Below are positions 21,471-34,296 of a DNA stretch of 64,000 nt, one piece after another. The position numbers and the translations under genes were made by a program. The stretch comes from Ashinkailepas kermadecensis. Taxonomy: Eukaryota > Arthropoda > Thecostraca > Neolepadidae. The DNA lies in the NCBI GenBank assembly GCA_034440615.1, contig JAOTOM010004827.1, positions 379,001-443,000 of the forward strand. Direction: 5' to 3'. The notes under the pieces were generated by a model. It ran no database searches. It saw only the letters and a program-made list of their open reading frames with translations, and was not told the origin of the DNA. How positions within the stretch are numbered: the first letter of the stretch is position 1; every line of letters starts with the position of its first letter.

Positions 21471-24184
21471 GAAGAGTGGCGAATGCTTGCTATTTTGCTT
21501 TGAGGGGGAAATCATGAGCCAGCGGAAATACCGCAAGAAAATGTGAACCTCTGTTCCATTGCGAATCAATTTCTGTGTTGGTCACCATGTTCCATTAAAA
21601 ATAAAATATTCGACGCTGGATGTCGTTACCACCGATGACCCGAATTATAGCTTTGGTTCGCAACCATCTGAGGTCAATCTAGACTCCACTTCCCATCCGT
21701 TTTAATATTCATCAGCTACCAGTGAGAGCACTGAGAAGGCCGGTGCCGACGTTTGAGCCATGCGGGTCTCGCCTGCAATGACATCATCGCTTCAGGCCGG
21801 CGACGACGACGCACTGACAAATGACACGTCACCGGACCGACAACTGTGCAATAAGCAAACAAGGCAGGCTCTCCGACCACGAGATATCATCGCTGCGCTC
21901 ATCTGCAGAGTGGTCGACGAATCTGGGAAAGTACCTTGTTCCAGATACGCCACAGCTCCTCGGCACTGGCATGCGATCACCCTGCGCCGGAGATAGCCGG
22001 GGATATTTTCGCTGAATGCTGACGGGTTCATGTGATCATCAACGACGGCTGCTTCCGGTGCCACCCCTCTCCAGAGTCCCGGCCGATCGACGACCCCTCC
22101 CCTACCGCACATCTGACACAGAGTGGACGACGGCCTGCCCGAAAGCCCTCACGGAACTGGGTCGCTCGTCCCGAGTCACACGCTCCTCCGCGGAAACAGC
22201 ATTATAGTCGGCACCGGGACGGCGCGCCGTTTCGATGAATTGGCGCGCCGAATTCCTGCGATCACGGGACTGCCGGGACGAAAATACCCGCGCGGCCGGC
22301 GCGTCACCCGCGGCTCTGCCCCCTGGCGGCGTGCGCCACTGCGTAGACAGTAGGCGGTTTCACGCGTGCACAAGCGGGAAGTAATCGTCATGACATCCCA
22401 ATGGCGGGGTCAGGGCATAATAATTACGTTGATCTGAAAGCTTTTAGTCTGTAGATTGGACCAATTTATATGGCAATAAACAAACAGAGTAGGTTCAATT
22501 ACCTAATACGTAATTCCACTACAACAAACTCCCTACTGAAACAAAAACATTGAAGCTGTCTAACTTCAAGAAGCGTGTACGAGCTTATCTCCACGAGCAA
22601 CACTAGTCACAACAAAACTTACAAAATAGATTTGTGTACACCATGCACTCACATTTAGGCCATCGCTTTCATATCACTTCCATAAACTACTCGTTTACAG
22701 CTCGTGTTGCAAGCACGGTGTGTGTAGTGCAGAGTGATATGGGTATTGTATTATGTTGGTGTATGAATGTTTGTTGCGCATGTGTTGCCCACTATTGACC
22801 ACAAATCTATCCTTTCTTTGTAAATATCTGAGTTATACCCAGACTGTCCATAATAGCCACTATACGTGGAGGGCATGTATTGTGAAATAAATAAATAAAT
22901 ACAAGTTTTTGGACTAGTAACAGCTTGTTTATGCACAAACCCTGAAAATGTACACCCACATCCGCGCCTGGGACGTCATCTAGTCGGAAATCTGGAAGTC
23001 AGACCAAGCGAGCCTGACTTCGGAAGTAAATTCGATGACAACAGCTGTTTGTCGAATTCAGCGGTCTTCAAATGCCAAATTTTCCGAGCACTCGACCACT
23101 CTGATCAATATCGCCGGCCAACTTCAACTGCAGTAAGTGATTGGCCCTTTATGATAGCTGGGACGAATCATAGTCTACGTTTCAAAAAATGATGTCATTA
23201 TTTGTGCTCTGATTGCATCATTTACGGCTGAAATATGTCAGGCGAGCCAACAAACAAGTTTGTCTCAGATGCGCATATTTTGGACGTGTTGCGGTCTTTT
23301 GGGTGCTGTAAACAATTCATGCTTTGTTCTTTCTTGCGTGTATGATATTCAAAGACAAGGATCAATTGCCCTCCCCCACAGTAGGGGTTATTCAGGTAGG
23401 AGTACAGCAACATTTAAAAACGGAGCCACGTATGGTGCGGTACAGCCAAGGCCATAGAACATGCTAGGCACGGGTACAGCGGATGCCATTACAACTAAAC
23501 AACGCGCTTGTAAAGTGGAGATAATTTAATATTTTCGGGAAGGAATCGTAGCATCTGGAAATTATGTATTTCAATATTTATTCATAATACAGGTACTTCA
23601 CAGTCATAAAATAAAACGTAAAAGGAAAAATATTCATCCGCAGGATATATACTACCACTTTCTCCCTAATATTGTATATTTGCTGGTAATCCAACGGCAA
23701 ATTTATGTTCTATCCGACAACTCCTACCTCCGGCCACGGTGCCAAATGCGGCCAGATTGGCTAGTTGTTTCTGTGAATTGAGCGCTTTTTTTCAAACAGT
23801 ACCACAATTTGAATATGTTGGTTAAGTTTAATATTGAATTGATTACTTCATAGTTAAAACTTCTTGAACATTCCATATATACAGATAAAGTACATATATT
23901 TCAATGATATGCCCTTCATACTAAACGAAGTCATCGACATTGCATCCCGGCGCTTATTGGCCGTCGTCAAGCGGGCTAGTGTCAGTGCCATCTGTGCCAT
24001 ATGTGTGGGAGTGCGAGACGGCATCAAAGGGTTGCCGAAATGGGGCCGGCACTCCTGGCGTGAGTGGTGTCGCCGACGGCGGAGAAGTGGCGAGAGAGAG
24101 GCTCTCTCTCCCGACTGTGCTTGGCTCAGTCGGACAAGATCAGTCCCGCGGGCCGCTGCTGCTCATCCATGTGTTGCCAATTGC
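21471..24184. other. Spacer without recognisable gene
   Basis: 21.75-22.35 kb is GC-rich with short overlapping frames. 22.4-24.0 kb is AT-rich. No domains, RNA genes or strong repeats were seen, apart from a short (TAAA)n run near 22887. Confidence 0.4.
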
Positions 24185-25220
24185 GTAATGCGATCAGCCG
24201 TTGGGATGTTGGTAGATGTGGCCGAGGGCAGCAACAGTATCACTAGCGTGCTGACTCAGTCTGTCCCTTGGGATGGTGGTAGATGTGGCTGAGGGCAGTA
24301 ACAGTATCACTAGCGTGCTGACTCAGTCTGCCCGTTGGGATGGTGGTAGATGTGGCCGAGGGCAGTAACAGTATCACTAGCGTGCTGACTCAGTCTGCCC
24401 GTTGGGATGTTGGTGGATGTGGCCGAGGGCAGCAACAGTATCACTAGCGTGCTGACTCAGTCTGCCCGTTGGGATGTTGGGGGATGTGGCCGAGGGCAAT
24501 AACAGTATCACTAGCGTGCTGACTCAGTCTGCCCGTTGGGATGTTGGTGGATGTAGCCGAGGGCAGTAACATTATCACTAGCGCGCTGACTCAGTCTGCA
24601 CGTTGGGATGTTGGGGGATGTGGCCGAGGGCAATAACAGTATCACTAGCGTGCTGACTCAGTCTGCACGTTGGGATGGTGGTAGATGTAGCTGAGGGCAG
24701 TAACATTATCACTAGCGCGCTGACTCAGTCTGCACGTTGGGATGTTGGGGGATGTGGCCGAGGGCAATAACAGTATCACTAGCGTGCTGACTCAGTCTGC
24801 CCGTTGGGATGTTGGTGGATGTAGCCGAGGGCAGTAACATTATCACTAGCGCGCTGACTCAGTCTGCACGTTGGGATGTTGGTGGATGTGGCTGAGGGCA
24901 GTAACAGTATCACTAGCGTGCTGACTCAGTCTGCCCGTTGGGATGTTGGTGGATGTGGCTGAGGGCAGTAACAGTATCACTAGCGTGCTGACTCAGTCTG
25001 CCCGTTGGGATGTTGGTGGATGTAGCCGAGGGCAGTAACAGTATCACTAGCGCGCTGACTCAGTCTGCACGTTGGGATGGTGGTAGATGTAGCTGAGGGC
25101 AGTAACATTATCACTAGCGCGCTGACTCAGTCTGCCCGATGGGATGGTGGTAGATGTAGCTGAGGGCAGTAACAGTATCACTAGCGTCTAACAGTATCAC
25201 TAGTAACAGTATCACTAGCG
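24185..25220. repeat. 67-bp satellite, about 15 copies
   Basis: ttgggatgttggtggatgtg occurs every 67 bp from 24201 (next at 24268), followed by ccgagggcagtaacagtatc and actagcgtgctgactcagtc. Variant units (agcgcgctg, cagtctgcacg) recur in blocks, which points to multi-unit duplication. The array ends with partial units near 25190-25220. Confidence 0.95.
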
Positions 25221-25689
25221 GAACATGTCTTATCTGAGACATCTATGCTTTGTGGAATCCAGCACAACGAACGGCATATCTTGCAGGAGCATCACGTTAA
25301 ATAGCGGATTTCTTGAACTTCTGAACTTGGGCAGCAAAGTCGTAACACACGGGGCCGGAGAATGCGAACAGCAATGGAGGACAAGCCGACACATTGTGAT
25401 GGAGACTCGCCAGTCGCTGCTCTATCCTGCTTTATCCGTTCAGATTCGATGGCGGAGCAGGTGCTGCAGCCTAATCTGGACCAGGTGCAGGGCGAAGGAG
25501 CAATGCACTGCGCACTCTCCTGGAACACACTGTCCCTTAGCCTCCCTGTGCGTGGCGTCTACTTCTCACATTTTGGGATACTGTTCAGTTTCCAAACGAA
25601 CAATTCCCTCTTCGAAAGAGCTTCATGCATTCCACTAATTCCTATCTGGCAGCTTTGGTTTTTAGAGGACTTGTAGCACGTGTCAGCAC
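25221..25689. other. Unique spacer
   Basis: Overlapping 80-137-codon frames on both strands, none with a recognisable domain. Confidence 0.35.
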
Positions 25690-25697
25690 TCTTGGTG

Positions 25698-25842
25698 CGC
25701 AAGTCATCCCTTTTAGAACTCAAGGAGACCACAGTCGCAGAGAAGACCAAGTCATCCCTTTTATAACTGAAGGAGACGACAGTCGCAGAGAAGACCAAGT
25801 CATCCCTTTTAGAACTGAAGGAGACCACAGTCGCAGAGCTTG
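25698..25842. repeat. 48-bp tandem repeat, 3 copies
   Basis: aagtcatcccttttagaact at 25701, with copies at 25749 and 25797. Each is followed by gaaggagaccacagtcgcag. The minus frame at 25559-25828 reads through it as a repeated peptide and is an artefact. Confidence 0.95.
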
Positions 25843-28800
25843 CGTCTGGATCCGCTATTGAGCCTCACGACCGAATGGTCTGTCACGTCTGTCACGTCTG
25901 TCACATGAGCGACGGCCGACCACTGACTGGCCGGCAGCTCATCAGTTATTCGCTGGGATTGACCGGAGCCGGGCCAGTGTGTTGCTCCGAGTCCACCCAA
26001 AGCGGCACCCATCCATCGGCCTTCCAGCGGGCAGATAGCTTCCCGGATGGGTTTGCCCGGACACGTCGCTCGGTGGGACGCCAGCTGTCGTCCGTCCACG
26101 TGTGCCGCCTGGTCGGTCAGCCACGGCGCGGAAAACGCCCAGATGGGGGCCGGGTGCGCCAAGCTATCGTCGAGGACCGTTCACACGTGTGAAACCTGGT
26201 CGCCAACGGTCCGGGTTCGCCACGACACGTCATCGCGAATCGCCCAGATGCAGACACGAGTTGCCGAAATGTGGCCTAGCGCGCCAAGACACGTCATAAA
26301 CCCCCGGCATGCTGTTCGGCAGCCAATAAACAACACATGCAAACAACCCGCGAGCTGTTCAAGTTGGCCTAAGCGCAGAGCGAACCGCCCAGACTGGAGC
26401 AGCGCCGCCGGAGCGTCGGTGCGACCCGAGGAGGGACGATCCCGAGGAGGGGCCATCCCGAGGAGGGTGGCTCTGATAACGACCGGCCGGACTGCGACGC
26501 AAACAAGCGGTGGGCCATTCCGCCTGACCATCGTGCCCGCGGACGCGGAGATGTGCCGGCCGTCTGCGTCCTCCCTCCCACACGTACCGCACGTGTCCGG
26601 ATGGTCGGCGCCTGCGCACGATCGCGGCCAGTGTTTGCGGACAGTCGGACACGGACCAGGCGGGAGCGTGTCCGCGGACTGGACAGAGCGCCGAGTGTCC
26701 CCGGGCAGATGTAAACGTCTGTGTGTGATTGCACACCACAGGGCGGTCGCAGTCGCCGTTTAGGCTCGTGTGCAGCACTGGCACCGGCACGCTTCACGCG
26801 TCCTCACAAACGCACGCATACACACACGCACTCACACCTCGCCACATGTACCAGCCGCCGAGTCCCACGCCGCTGAACATCCGACTGGGACGCGATCGAT
26901 ACCTCCACAAATTGTCCACTGAACCAAATTTGATCCTGTTAGTCGCATAGACCTTGTGCCTGTACTGCGATAGTCGTCAACAGTCTAGAGATGGCAGATG
27001 AATGGACCGAAAGCTTGGTCAGGACAAACGGTTTTTTACTGGTCTTGGAATATATGCTGGTCTTTCCACATGTCTCAGTTCATTTCAGTTCAAATTTTTT
27101 CATGAATACAAACTTCATAAAAACCTCATGATGATAATGAGCATGCATCTTGTGAGGCGCATCTTAAGATTCACAAGCAAGTTTGTCATGCACATTGAAC
27201 AATTTGATGATAAATATTGAAGTATTAAAAATAATTGGCTGCTAATTACTTTTAAAACAGATTATAAATGATAGTGGCTAATAGCTCAAACATGCCCATG
27301 ATATGCAGCTCTCAAAAGACTTCCAAATGCAAGAAACCCAAAAATACTAGTTGGTTTTACCAGATATTGAATAGTAGAATATGGTTGGTACCAGGCTAAA
27401 ATGCAAATACAGTATACATGGAATCAGACTAGCATTATAGCACACTGCATTCAGATTATGTACCAATATCCTTCGCTCTTGTGCATTGTTGTATACGCAA
27501 TGCACATCACTTTCTTTAAAATTTTGATTCATGTGTTCAGGTCGGCTATCGTTTCACGGGCCACTTTTTTGCCTGCTGAACATTCTGATGCGTAGACATT
27601 CTGAACCTGTGCCATCACAGTTACTTTCAGGATGTTATTAATGCGCCATTAGCGCCTAAATAATAACAATCCCTCCAAAGTTTTTATCTTTATTTGCGAA
27701 GTTAATCAGCATGTGACGTCATGAGATAAATGGATACGAAAGGTAATTCCACAAAATTGAATGCAGCTTGCCAGAATGGTGCTCGACAAATATACATCAA
27801 CTCAAATCATACCTAAATAATTTTAAGTTATCCACAAGCAACCGCATCCCAAAGCGAAACTGTCCATGGGATTCACGGTATATAATTGTACGTCACCAAC
27901 CGATGGTCGCATTCTTGCAGCTGTTTGTATGCACCTTCTTTTGATTCATCGTTGCATAATGATTAGCATGCGAATCCAGCGTAGTTTGGGGGATTAATAA
28001 GACCTGCCTGGCGTTTTTCGACTTTATTGCTGCGCATGATAATCATTAATGGTTGCATGATGCATTGCTTTAGCCAGGCGGTTCATAGTTGCAACGAAAT
28101 AAGCCTTAGAATTAGAGTGCAGACTGAAGATGAACGCCACGCAGGAAGGCAATAAATATAGTAGGGTAGGTAGGCCATTTAGGTATGGGCAGTAATTTAT
28201 AGTGTACTAAATGCACTACATGTGCAATATTTTGCTGTTTCTGGACTATTTTGTGGATCTCCATAGCTATTGCAATAAGTGTCCACTTCTGATGTCTCTC
28301 TATCCGACGTGTCCTATATTTCTGATATGGTAAAATACATATATGTGGCCATTCCCCAAGTACCTGATAAGACACAAATGATATAAAAGAAGGTATTTTG
28401 TCACAAAGGTAGGTAAAAATAGGCAGGGAAATAATTAGATCCCTTTAACTTGTAGATGTGTTGCCCTTAGAGTAGAATACAATGCTGTTTGAAGGCTGAA
28501 GAAAATCACAGTTTGGATATCAGAATTCGGCAATGGTATGGTGTGCTTATCAAATACATGACACATTTTACTGGTGAACAAATACTGAATGATTCAAAGC
28601 TTGGTATCTATGTACTTTGCCTTAATTGTGTGGTTTCCTTGATTGATGACTAAGTAATGGGCATCAAACTGTGTATTTTAAGAATTGGTTGGTAACCATC
28701 TTACTGATACCATCAATACCTTTCAATTTACAAAGGGAGTTTTGATAAGATATTTATTTTCACCCCACGTTCTGTGAGTGAACGAGGCCGTTCAAAGTGA

Positions 28801-29279
28801 TGTGAACTGCCTATATGACTAATTATACAAAAACAAACAATGGCACTACTTTATGTGCACAACATGAATGTGTTTATAGAACTGGTCTTTTGACAGGGCC
28901 TCAACCGGGCTTGGTCTTGTCAGACCGCCCGGTCCCGATCCTTTTGCTCATTTTTTTTTGTATTTGCCACCTCTAGTCAACACCCATTCATGATACAATT
29001 CATGACTTCAATGCCAAGGAAGCAAGGCACAAACTTCAGTGAGCACATCGCGATTCTCCATGGGGAGTAGGAATCAGCCCATCAATATGTGGGAAAATGA
29101 AGATACCAGACTTCACTTGCCTAAAGTAGTGCGAATTGCTGTTGGAGCCTACGGGCATGCCGTCCATATTCCTATACATACGCAGTGTACGAAAACAGTA
29201 CGATGCACCAACCAACGGCTGGTCGCTAGAAAGCCGTTCCACTAAGCATCCTGTTAGAAAGTTCGACTATCACCAGCCA
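25843..29279. other. Spacer: GC-rich 25.9-26.8 kb, AT-rich 26.9-29.0 kb
   Basis: The GC-rich part has long overlapping frames on both strands (for example 26047-26763 plus, 26359-26797 minus) without domains. The AT-rich part has no frame over 90 codons. cacgtctgt triplets near 25881 and gaggaggg repeats near 26430 are minor. Confidence 0.4.
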
Positions 29280-29722
29280 GACGCCCCAACGTGACCCACA
29301 CCGCCGTCGGCCGGTGGGGCGGCGGTACATGCTACCACCAGCCGGACCCCTCAGCGTGGCGTGACACACACCGCCGTCGGCCGGTGGGGCGGCGGTACAT
29401 GCTACCACCAGCCGGACCCCTCAACGTGGCGTGACACACACCGCCGTCGGCCGGTGGGGCGGCGGTACATGCTACCACCAGCCGGACCCCTCAGCGTGGC
29501 GCGACCCACACCGCCGTCGGCCGGTGGGGCGGCGGTACATGCTACCACCAGCCGGACCCCTCAGCGTGGCGCGACCCACACCGCCGTCGGCCGGTGGGGC
29601 GGCGGTACATGCTACCACCAGCCGGACCCCTCAGCGTGACCCACACCGCCGTCGGCCGGTGGGGCGGCGGTACATGCTACCACCAGCCGGACCCCTCAGC
29701 GTGGCGTGACACACCACCAGCG
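29280..29722. repeat. 70-bp GC-rich satellite, about 6.5 copies
   Basis: cggccggtggggcggcggta recurs at 29308, 29378, 29448, 29518 and 29588 (70 bp apart) and 29653 (a 5-bp shorter unit). Units also contain tgctaccaccagccggaccc. Frames at 29361-29709 are artefacts. Confidence 0.95.
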
Positions 29723-29738
29723 GCCGGTGGGGTGGTGG

Positions 29739-29797
29739 TGGTGGTGGTGGATTTGTGCTTTAGGGCGCGTCGACTGCGTTGGTCATTTTGCACCCAT
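29739..29797 (-). mobile_element. 59-bp SINE 3'-domain insertion in a satellite unit
   Basis: A perfect 16-bp duplication, gccggtggggtggtgg, flanks it at 29723-29738 and 29798-29813. On the minus strand the insert reads atgggtgcaaaatgaccaac, gcagtcgacgcgccctaaag, cacaaatc and a (CCA)n tail. Removing the insert and one target copy restores a normal unit of the 74-bp array, so it entered after that array existed. Confidence 0.92.
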
Positions 29798-29813
29798 GCC
29801 GGTGGGGTGGTGG

Positions 29814-30180
29814 CACTGTCACCAGACTCACGCACCAGCGGCCCACTGCCCGCTGAGCCCGCCGCCGGCGGCCGGTGGGGGTGGTGGTATTGCCACCAGA
29901 CGCACGCATCAGCGGCCCACTGCCCGCTGAGCCCGCCGCCGGGGGCCGGTGGGGTGGTGTGGTGGTACTGCCACCAGACTCACGCATCAGCGGCCCACTG
30001 CCCGCTGAGCCCGCCGCCGGGGGCCGGTGGGGTGGTGGTACTGCCACCAGACGCACGCATCAGCGGCCCACTGCCCAATGAACCCGCCGCCGGCGGCCGG
30101 TGGGGTGGTGGTACTGCCACCAGACGCACGCATCAGCGGCCCACTGCCCGCTGAGCCCGCCGCCGGGGCCGGCGCCGGCG
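29814..30180. repeat. 73-78-bp GC-rich satellite, 5 copies
   Basis: cggcccactgcccgctgagc recurs at 29839, 29913, 29991, 30064 (with a variant end) and 30137, linked by ccgccgccggYggccggtgg and ggtactgccaccagac. The g/c-rich ccggtggggtgg end resembles part of the adjacent 70-bp unit. Confidence 0.93.
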
Positions 30181-30438
30181 GGCCATGACCGAGCCGGCCG
30201 GCGTTATCCGTGAACACGGCGCGACTGCACCCCGCCAGCCGGAGGGGCGATCCACGCCAGATTGCCGACATTCAGGCCGCTTGATGGCACCTCGCAGCCG
30301 GCCGTCGACCGGCTCCAACGCCGCACCCACCGCGCGGAAACACGTCAATGAACAGAGGAACATCGGTCTTAAGCTGCTCACACCAGCACCGATCGCTGTG
30401 CCGTGGCGGTGGAGGCGTTACGTGTGGTGACGCGACAC
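30181..30438. other. GC-rich unique spacer
   Basis: Short overlapping frames only; nothing recognised. Confidence 0.3.
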
Positions 30439-30495
30439 ACAAATAGTTAGTTATTTGGGCTTTCGGGCGCTTCGACTGCTCTGGTCATATTGCGC
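30439..30495 (-). mobile_element. 57-bp SINE 3'-domain insertion
   Basis: The target string acgcgacac is duplicated at 30430-30438 and 30496-30504. On the minus strand the insert begins gcgcaatatgaccagagcag, continues tcgaagcgcccgaaagccca and ends aataactaactatttgt. It is almost identical to the insert at 32003-32056. Confidence 0.92.
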
Positions 30496-31589
30496 ACGCG
30501 ACACCTAGACACGCTCTCTAAGCCATCATTCTTTTGCAAAAAGGCGACAGGGGCGATTTGGTTTCCGTTTAAATATTACGCACCTCGCTACGAATATTGC
30601 AGTTATTGCGCGGCGAAAGTAAAGGAGCGGCTTTCGAACTGTAATCACTGTGTTGACGACATGCCGATGTTATGAAGTGTTGTAAATTTCAAAAAAATTG
30701 GAGCACAATTCCAAACGATTTCCGATGAAATTGCTGGTGACTGTCCGGGATTTCTCGAAAGTTCAACCGTGTTGAAGAAAATCCCGACCTAAACAATTGT
30801 ATGTATATACAATTATTTAGGACGGGATTTTCTTCAACACGGTTCAAGTGGGACATTAATCAAAATAATATGGACCCGTTTTCCGGCGCGGTACGCAGCG
30901 GCAGGGTGGCTTAACATGAACAGCGCAAAAGGGGGTTCGACGGATCAGATGCTTTCAGGGATAGACTACTGCTTAAATAATCGGCGAAGATGATATGTCA
31001 ATCGCCCCAGGGCACTTCGATATATGATGGAACTTGAGAAAATGACGAGTTCTGGGGTAGAACAGTGGGGTGGTCCGAACACTGGCGACGTTCATGAGCG
31101 TAACGCATTTTGAACCTTTTTGTGTCAAACAGGTCTTGCTCATGCGCTTCTGCCCGAAGGCTCTTGAGCGATGTATGGCATTCTTCGGTTGCAATGCGGA
31201 TAGCGAGGAGATAAACGTCGTCAAATGCTCGTTTGGTGAAAATACCCACTGGATCTTAAACTAAGCAAACTTAGTCATGACTGGATATCCCAGTTGGATC
31301 GGGGTCCGAACCCATGGCTCGGTACCTTACTAATGTTAATCTGTCATCGTCCTATTCAATCTAAAAATATGTCTTGAAAATAAGGACTCTGCTTCGTGAA
31401 ATGTTTCTAGCTCTGAACGTAGTCCAGCTTTGCATGTAGCAGCGATCGATAGAGCAAAATCATGGAATCCTTGCCTGCCGTATTTCTAGTACGTAAAACA
31501 CCTGTTAATATGTAGATGTAAATGCAATGTAGTGTAATGCAATGTAATATACATGTAAATATAAATATGTATGTAGGGCTTTAAACCAC
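30496..31589. other. Spacer without recognisable gene
   Basis: Contains the hairpin at 30761-30847. Near 31290-31330 the minus strand has gccatgggttcggaccccga, which vaguely resembles a tRNA B-box, but no full head could be built. Confidence 0.35.
30761..30847. repeat. Long near-perfect hairpin (arms about 37 bp, almost no loop)
   Basis: The left arm reads ccgtgttgaagaaaatcccg then acctaaacaattgtat. The right arm in reverse complement reads ccgtgttgaagaaaatcccg then tcctaaataattgtat. Only two mismatches are seen, and the centre is a few bases of gta/tat. The string gttcaa occurs at both outer edges (30761-30766, 30842-30847) and could be a target duplication. It may be a minimal foldback transposon or a source of small RNA. 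Confidence 0.85.
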
Positions 31590-32150
31590 TGACCGCGGGG
31601 TCATGCGATGTTTCTTGCATCAGATATGAAAATAAAAAGTAACCCCAAGAATCTTCATCGCACACTACACTGGATTCGGCACCCATACAAGGAGATGATT
31701 CCTGCACAGCTACGACAGCGGCCAAACGTATTGCGTTGGTCTTCTGAGTTGAAAAATTTAATACATTAATCCTACTCCATCTTTCAAGTTTATTGACGAC
31801 CATTTGAAGACGTCTCGACACAGATAACGGTATAGATGCGCTGCACCAGATGGCAAAGCGGTCGACAACGAGCGAACGACAAAGTTCTGGTGGAAATACG
31901 TTGCGTACATCATTAATCACTATCGCAAATATTATCGCACTCAAAACGCTTCCCTGTGGGACACCATTCACCTGTACAAATGTACACATGTAATGAAGTT
32001 GGGCGCAATATGACCAGAGCAGTCGAAGCGCCCGAAAGCCCAAATAACTAACTAACAATGAAGTTGGTGGCCAATCCGAACATGGAAATGTCATTCCGCT
32101 AAGCAATGAAAGGAAACGCCCATTGACATACGAACACCACATTTGTGTGC
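31590..32150 (-). pseudogene. Non-LTR retrotransposon reverse transcriptase fragment, inactive
   Basis: The minus strand encodes recognisable blocks of a LINE reverse transcriptase of Jockey-like type: VNGVPQGSVLS (about 31945-31977), the catalytic block, here VVDRFAIWCSAS (about 31838-31875), then LERWSRINVLNFSTQKTNAI. In this family the catalytic box is normally F/Y-x-D-D; here the second aspartate is arginine, so the enzyme would be dead. Only the palm region remains. Upstream the frame is broken by a 65-bp insertion event at 32002-32056 and by a stop. Downstream it dissolves into AT-rich microsatellite-like sequence. A related active LINE would be a candidate machine for the SINE-tail insertions, but nothing here shows that this particular LINE did it. 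Confidence 0.88.
32003..32056 (+). mobile_element. 54-bp SINE 3'-domain insertion in the reverse transcriptase relic
   Basis: The target string aatgaagttgg is duplicated at 31992-32002 and 32057-32067. The insert reads gcgcaatatgaccagagcag, tcgaagcgcccgaaagccca, aataactaactaac on the plus strand, opposite to the host gene. Net gain is 65 bp. Skipping it joins a stretch of the RVG-like block to the VNGVPQGS block in one frame, so this insert explains the break. Confidence 0.92.
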
Positions 32151-34296
32151 TCTTGCAAAAATATCACGTCGCGAAGTCGCTTCATGTGTGTAAAAACAAA
32201 AACGCAAAAAACAAAAACAGCACCGACGTGCTGTTTCTGCGCTGCGCATACTGTGGTATCTTGTATTAAAATTTGTGCATCGAGCTCCTGTTCTTCCTTA
32301 GGCACACTTTGCATCTGACAAGATGGCATGTAGGTCTAAAAGCCACGTCAGTCTAGTAGTCGCCCGTATCTCCATTAGCTTGCATTGGGCACAAGCAAGG
32401 ATATTGGGGGATAGTGAAGCGGTTATATTCGGCTTCTGCTCGGCTTTAATACGCGAACCACAAATACTTGCAGCCAGACTTACGGAAAGTCGCCTCATTG
32501 TCAAAGATAGTTAAAGATGCTTAGAAGAGATTCGGACACATGCAAAGGATTTTTTACTGTGTTGCGAACGTTATGCGCACAGTCCGGCACAAATTGGGGC
32601 TTCGCGCCAACACATGTAAATTCAGCCATTGTGAATAGCTTGCTCCAATAAATGTTGCCAGCGGGAGGTGACACGAACTGCAAACGTGCACCAGCGGGAT
32701 CTGCGACGCAGAAACTGTGCGTGCCAGTTGCTACCTCGGTTACGTTCCGACGAGGAGTGGGCAATCATATTGGCAGCATCGATGGGGTTCTTCACGTCCC
32801 CTCCAGATCATCGAACTTCTGGGGTCGTTCCATGCAGCCTTGTGGAGCACATAAAATCATTCAGATATATATTGAATGAAAATATCTGGTATTGTGAAAA
32901 TTAAAACCAACAAGGATTTTGAGTGCCAATTAATGATTCCTTGGATCAGTGCTTAACACTGGCCCCGTGACATTTCGCAGTGTCACAATTTCCCAAAATT
33001 ACCTTTTGTTTTTTTAATAGTTTGAGTTTCTTTTTTAGTTTTCTCGACGCCAACATATGGTCCGTACAATTCTTTATCTATTATTTATTATGCTAATGCA
33101 TGACTAACAGCCTTCAAAGGCCTGAAATGCATCGATTTGGAAACGTGCTAAAACTTGTAGAATTTGGCACCAAACGAAAGCACTCATTCCCCCAATCATA
33201 AACTTGGATACATGTCTATTGTTCGACACTTCTGGGACTTTTGGTGACCAGAGAAGGTCATAATTAGGTCACCGTTTCATTGTATTTTCTTCGCAAATTC
33301 GTTGACATATAGGGGGATCAAGAGAAAATACTATCCTTGCCCGGTGAAAATGGACACCACATGATCCCATTTCTGTTGACCCGCTGCTCTGGGTCAAAAT
33401 ATCGCCACACTCCGGTTTTGTTGTTCTGTGTAATGGCAATTGACAAGAGAAACACATACATTTTGTCCAGAGTTTCCTGCTGTGACGGTGCTTAGTTTTC
33501 AACTCACTGTTCTCCGAAACTTAGGCATCGCAAAGGCCTTACTGGTCATTGTATTGCTTCATTAATGCATTGTGAATGTTGTACTGGTGTTAAGCAATCT
33601 GTATATATGCATACTGCGGAACATATTGAGCATATTGCAAACATATTGCAGGTTTTGTCGAACGCAGTGTGCAACTATTCCATATCACACGAATGTATTC
33701 ATTCTCTTTAGCTTCTAGTATATATGCTATAGTAGCTAAACTATAGCTGAAGTTATAGCTGGATTGGCTATCAGCGATCCAGACGGATCGAAACAAGCGA
33801 AGACTTCAGCCACTACCAGCGAAAACTTCAGATTTTGACGTAATCGCTCTTCTTTAAAGCCGAAACGATGAGCTTCTTTGGTGCTTCCGATTGCCTTGTG
33901 ATAATTAGCCGAAAGACCAAGAATTGTTTCGTGCGATGCTCAGTTGGCATTATTTAGTCAAGGCAAACACGTTATAGACGATGCAAACATCAAAGTGTGC
34001 TCGTTTTGCGAGTCTGACGATATGAGCAGGATGCGCCCAGATCAAAAAGACTCGCCGGTCGTTCTGGACGGGCCGGGACAGATCTGGACGGGAAGAAGCG
34101 CGCATGCAGACACGTTAAATGCTGGGAGATCTCGGTGAGCTACATGCCACCTTCAACGACGATATGGCCAATCTCAAAACTGAGTTTTAAGTGTTCGCCC
34201 CTTTCCGTCCATAGCACTATGTGTTAGCGGACAGCGGAGGCACATTGCTGAGACTAGAGCAGGTTCTTGAAACAGCTGAATAATTCACTCAGGGGC
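32151..34296. other. Spacer without recognisable gene
   Basis: Near 32100-32150 the minus strand may hold a few more codons of the reverse transcriptase relic. The rest has only short frames. Around 33715-33770 several ctatag/agctat motifs form weak inverted repeats. Confidence 0.4.

Noticed and set aside
24185..25220. CRISPR-like regular repeats
   Set aside because: Units are contiguous with no unique spacers, and the surrounding DNA is eukaryotic; it is a 67-bp satellite.
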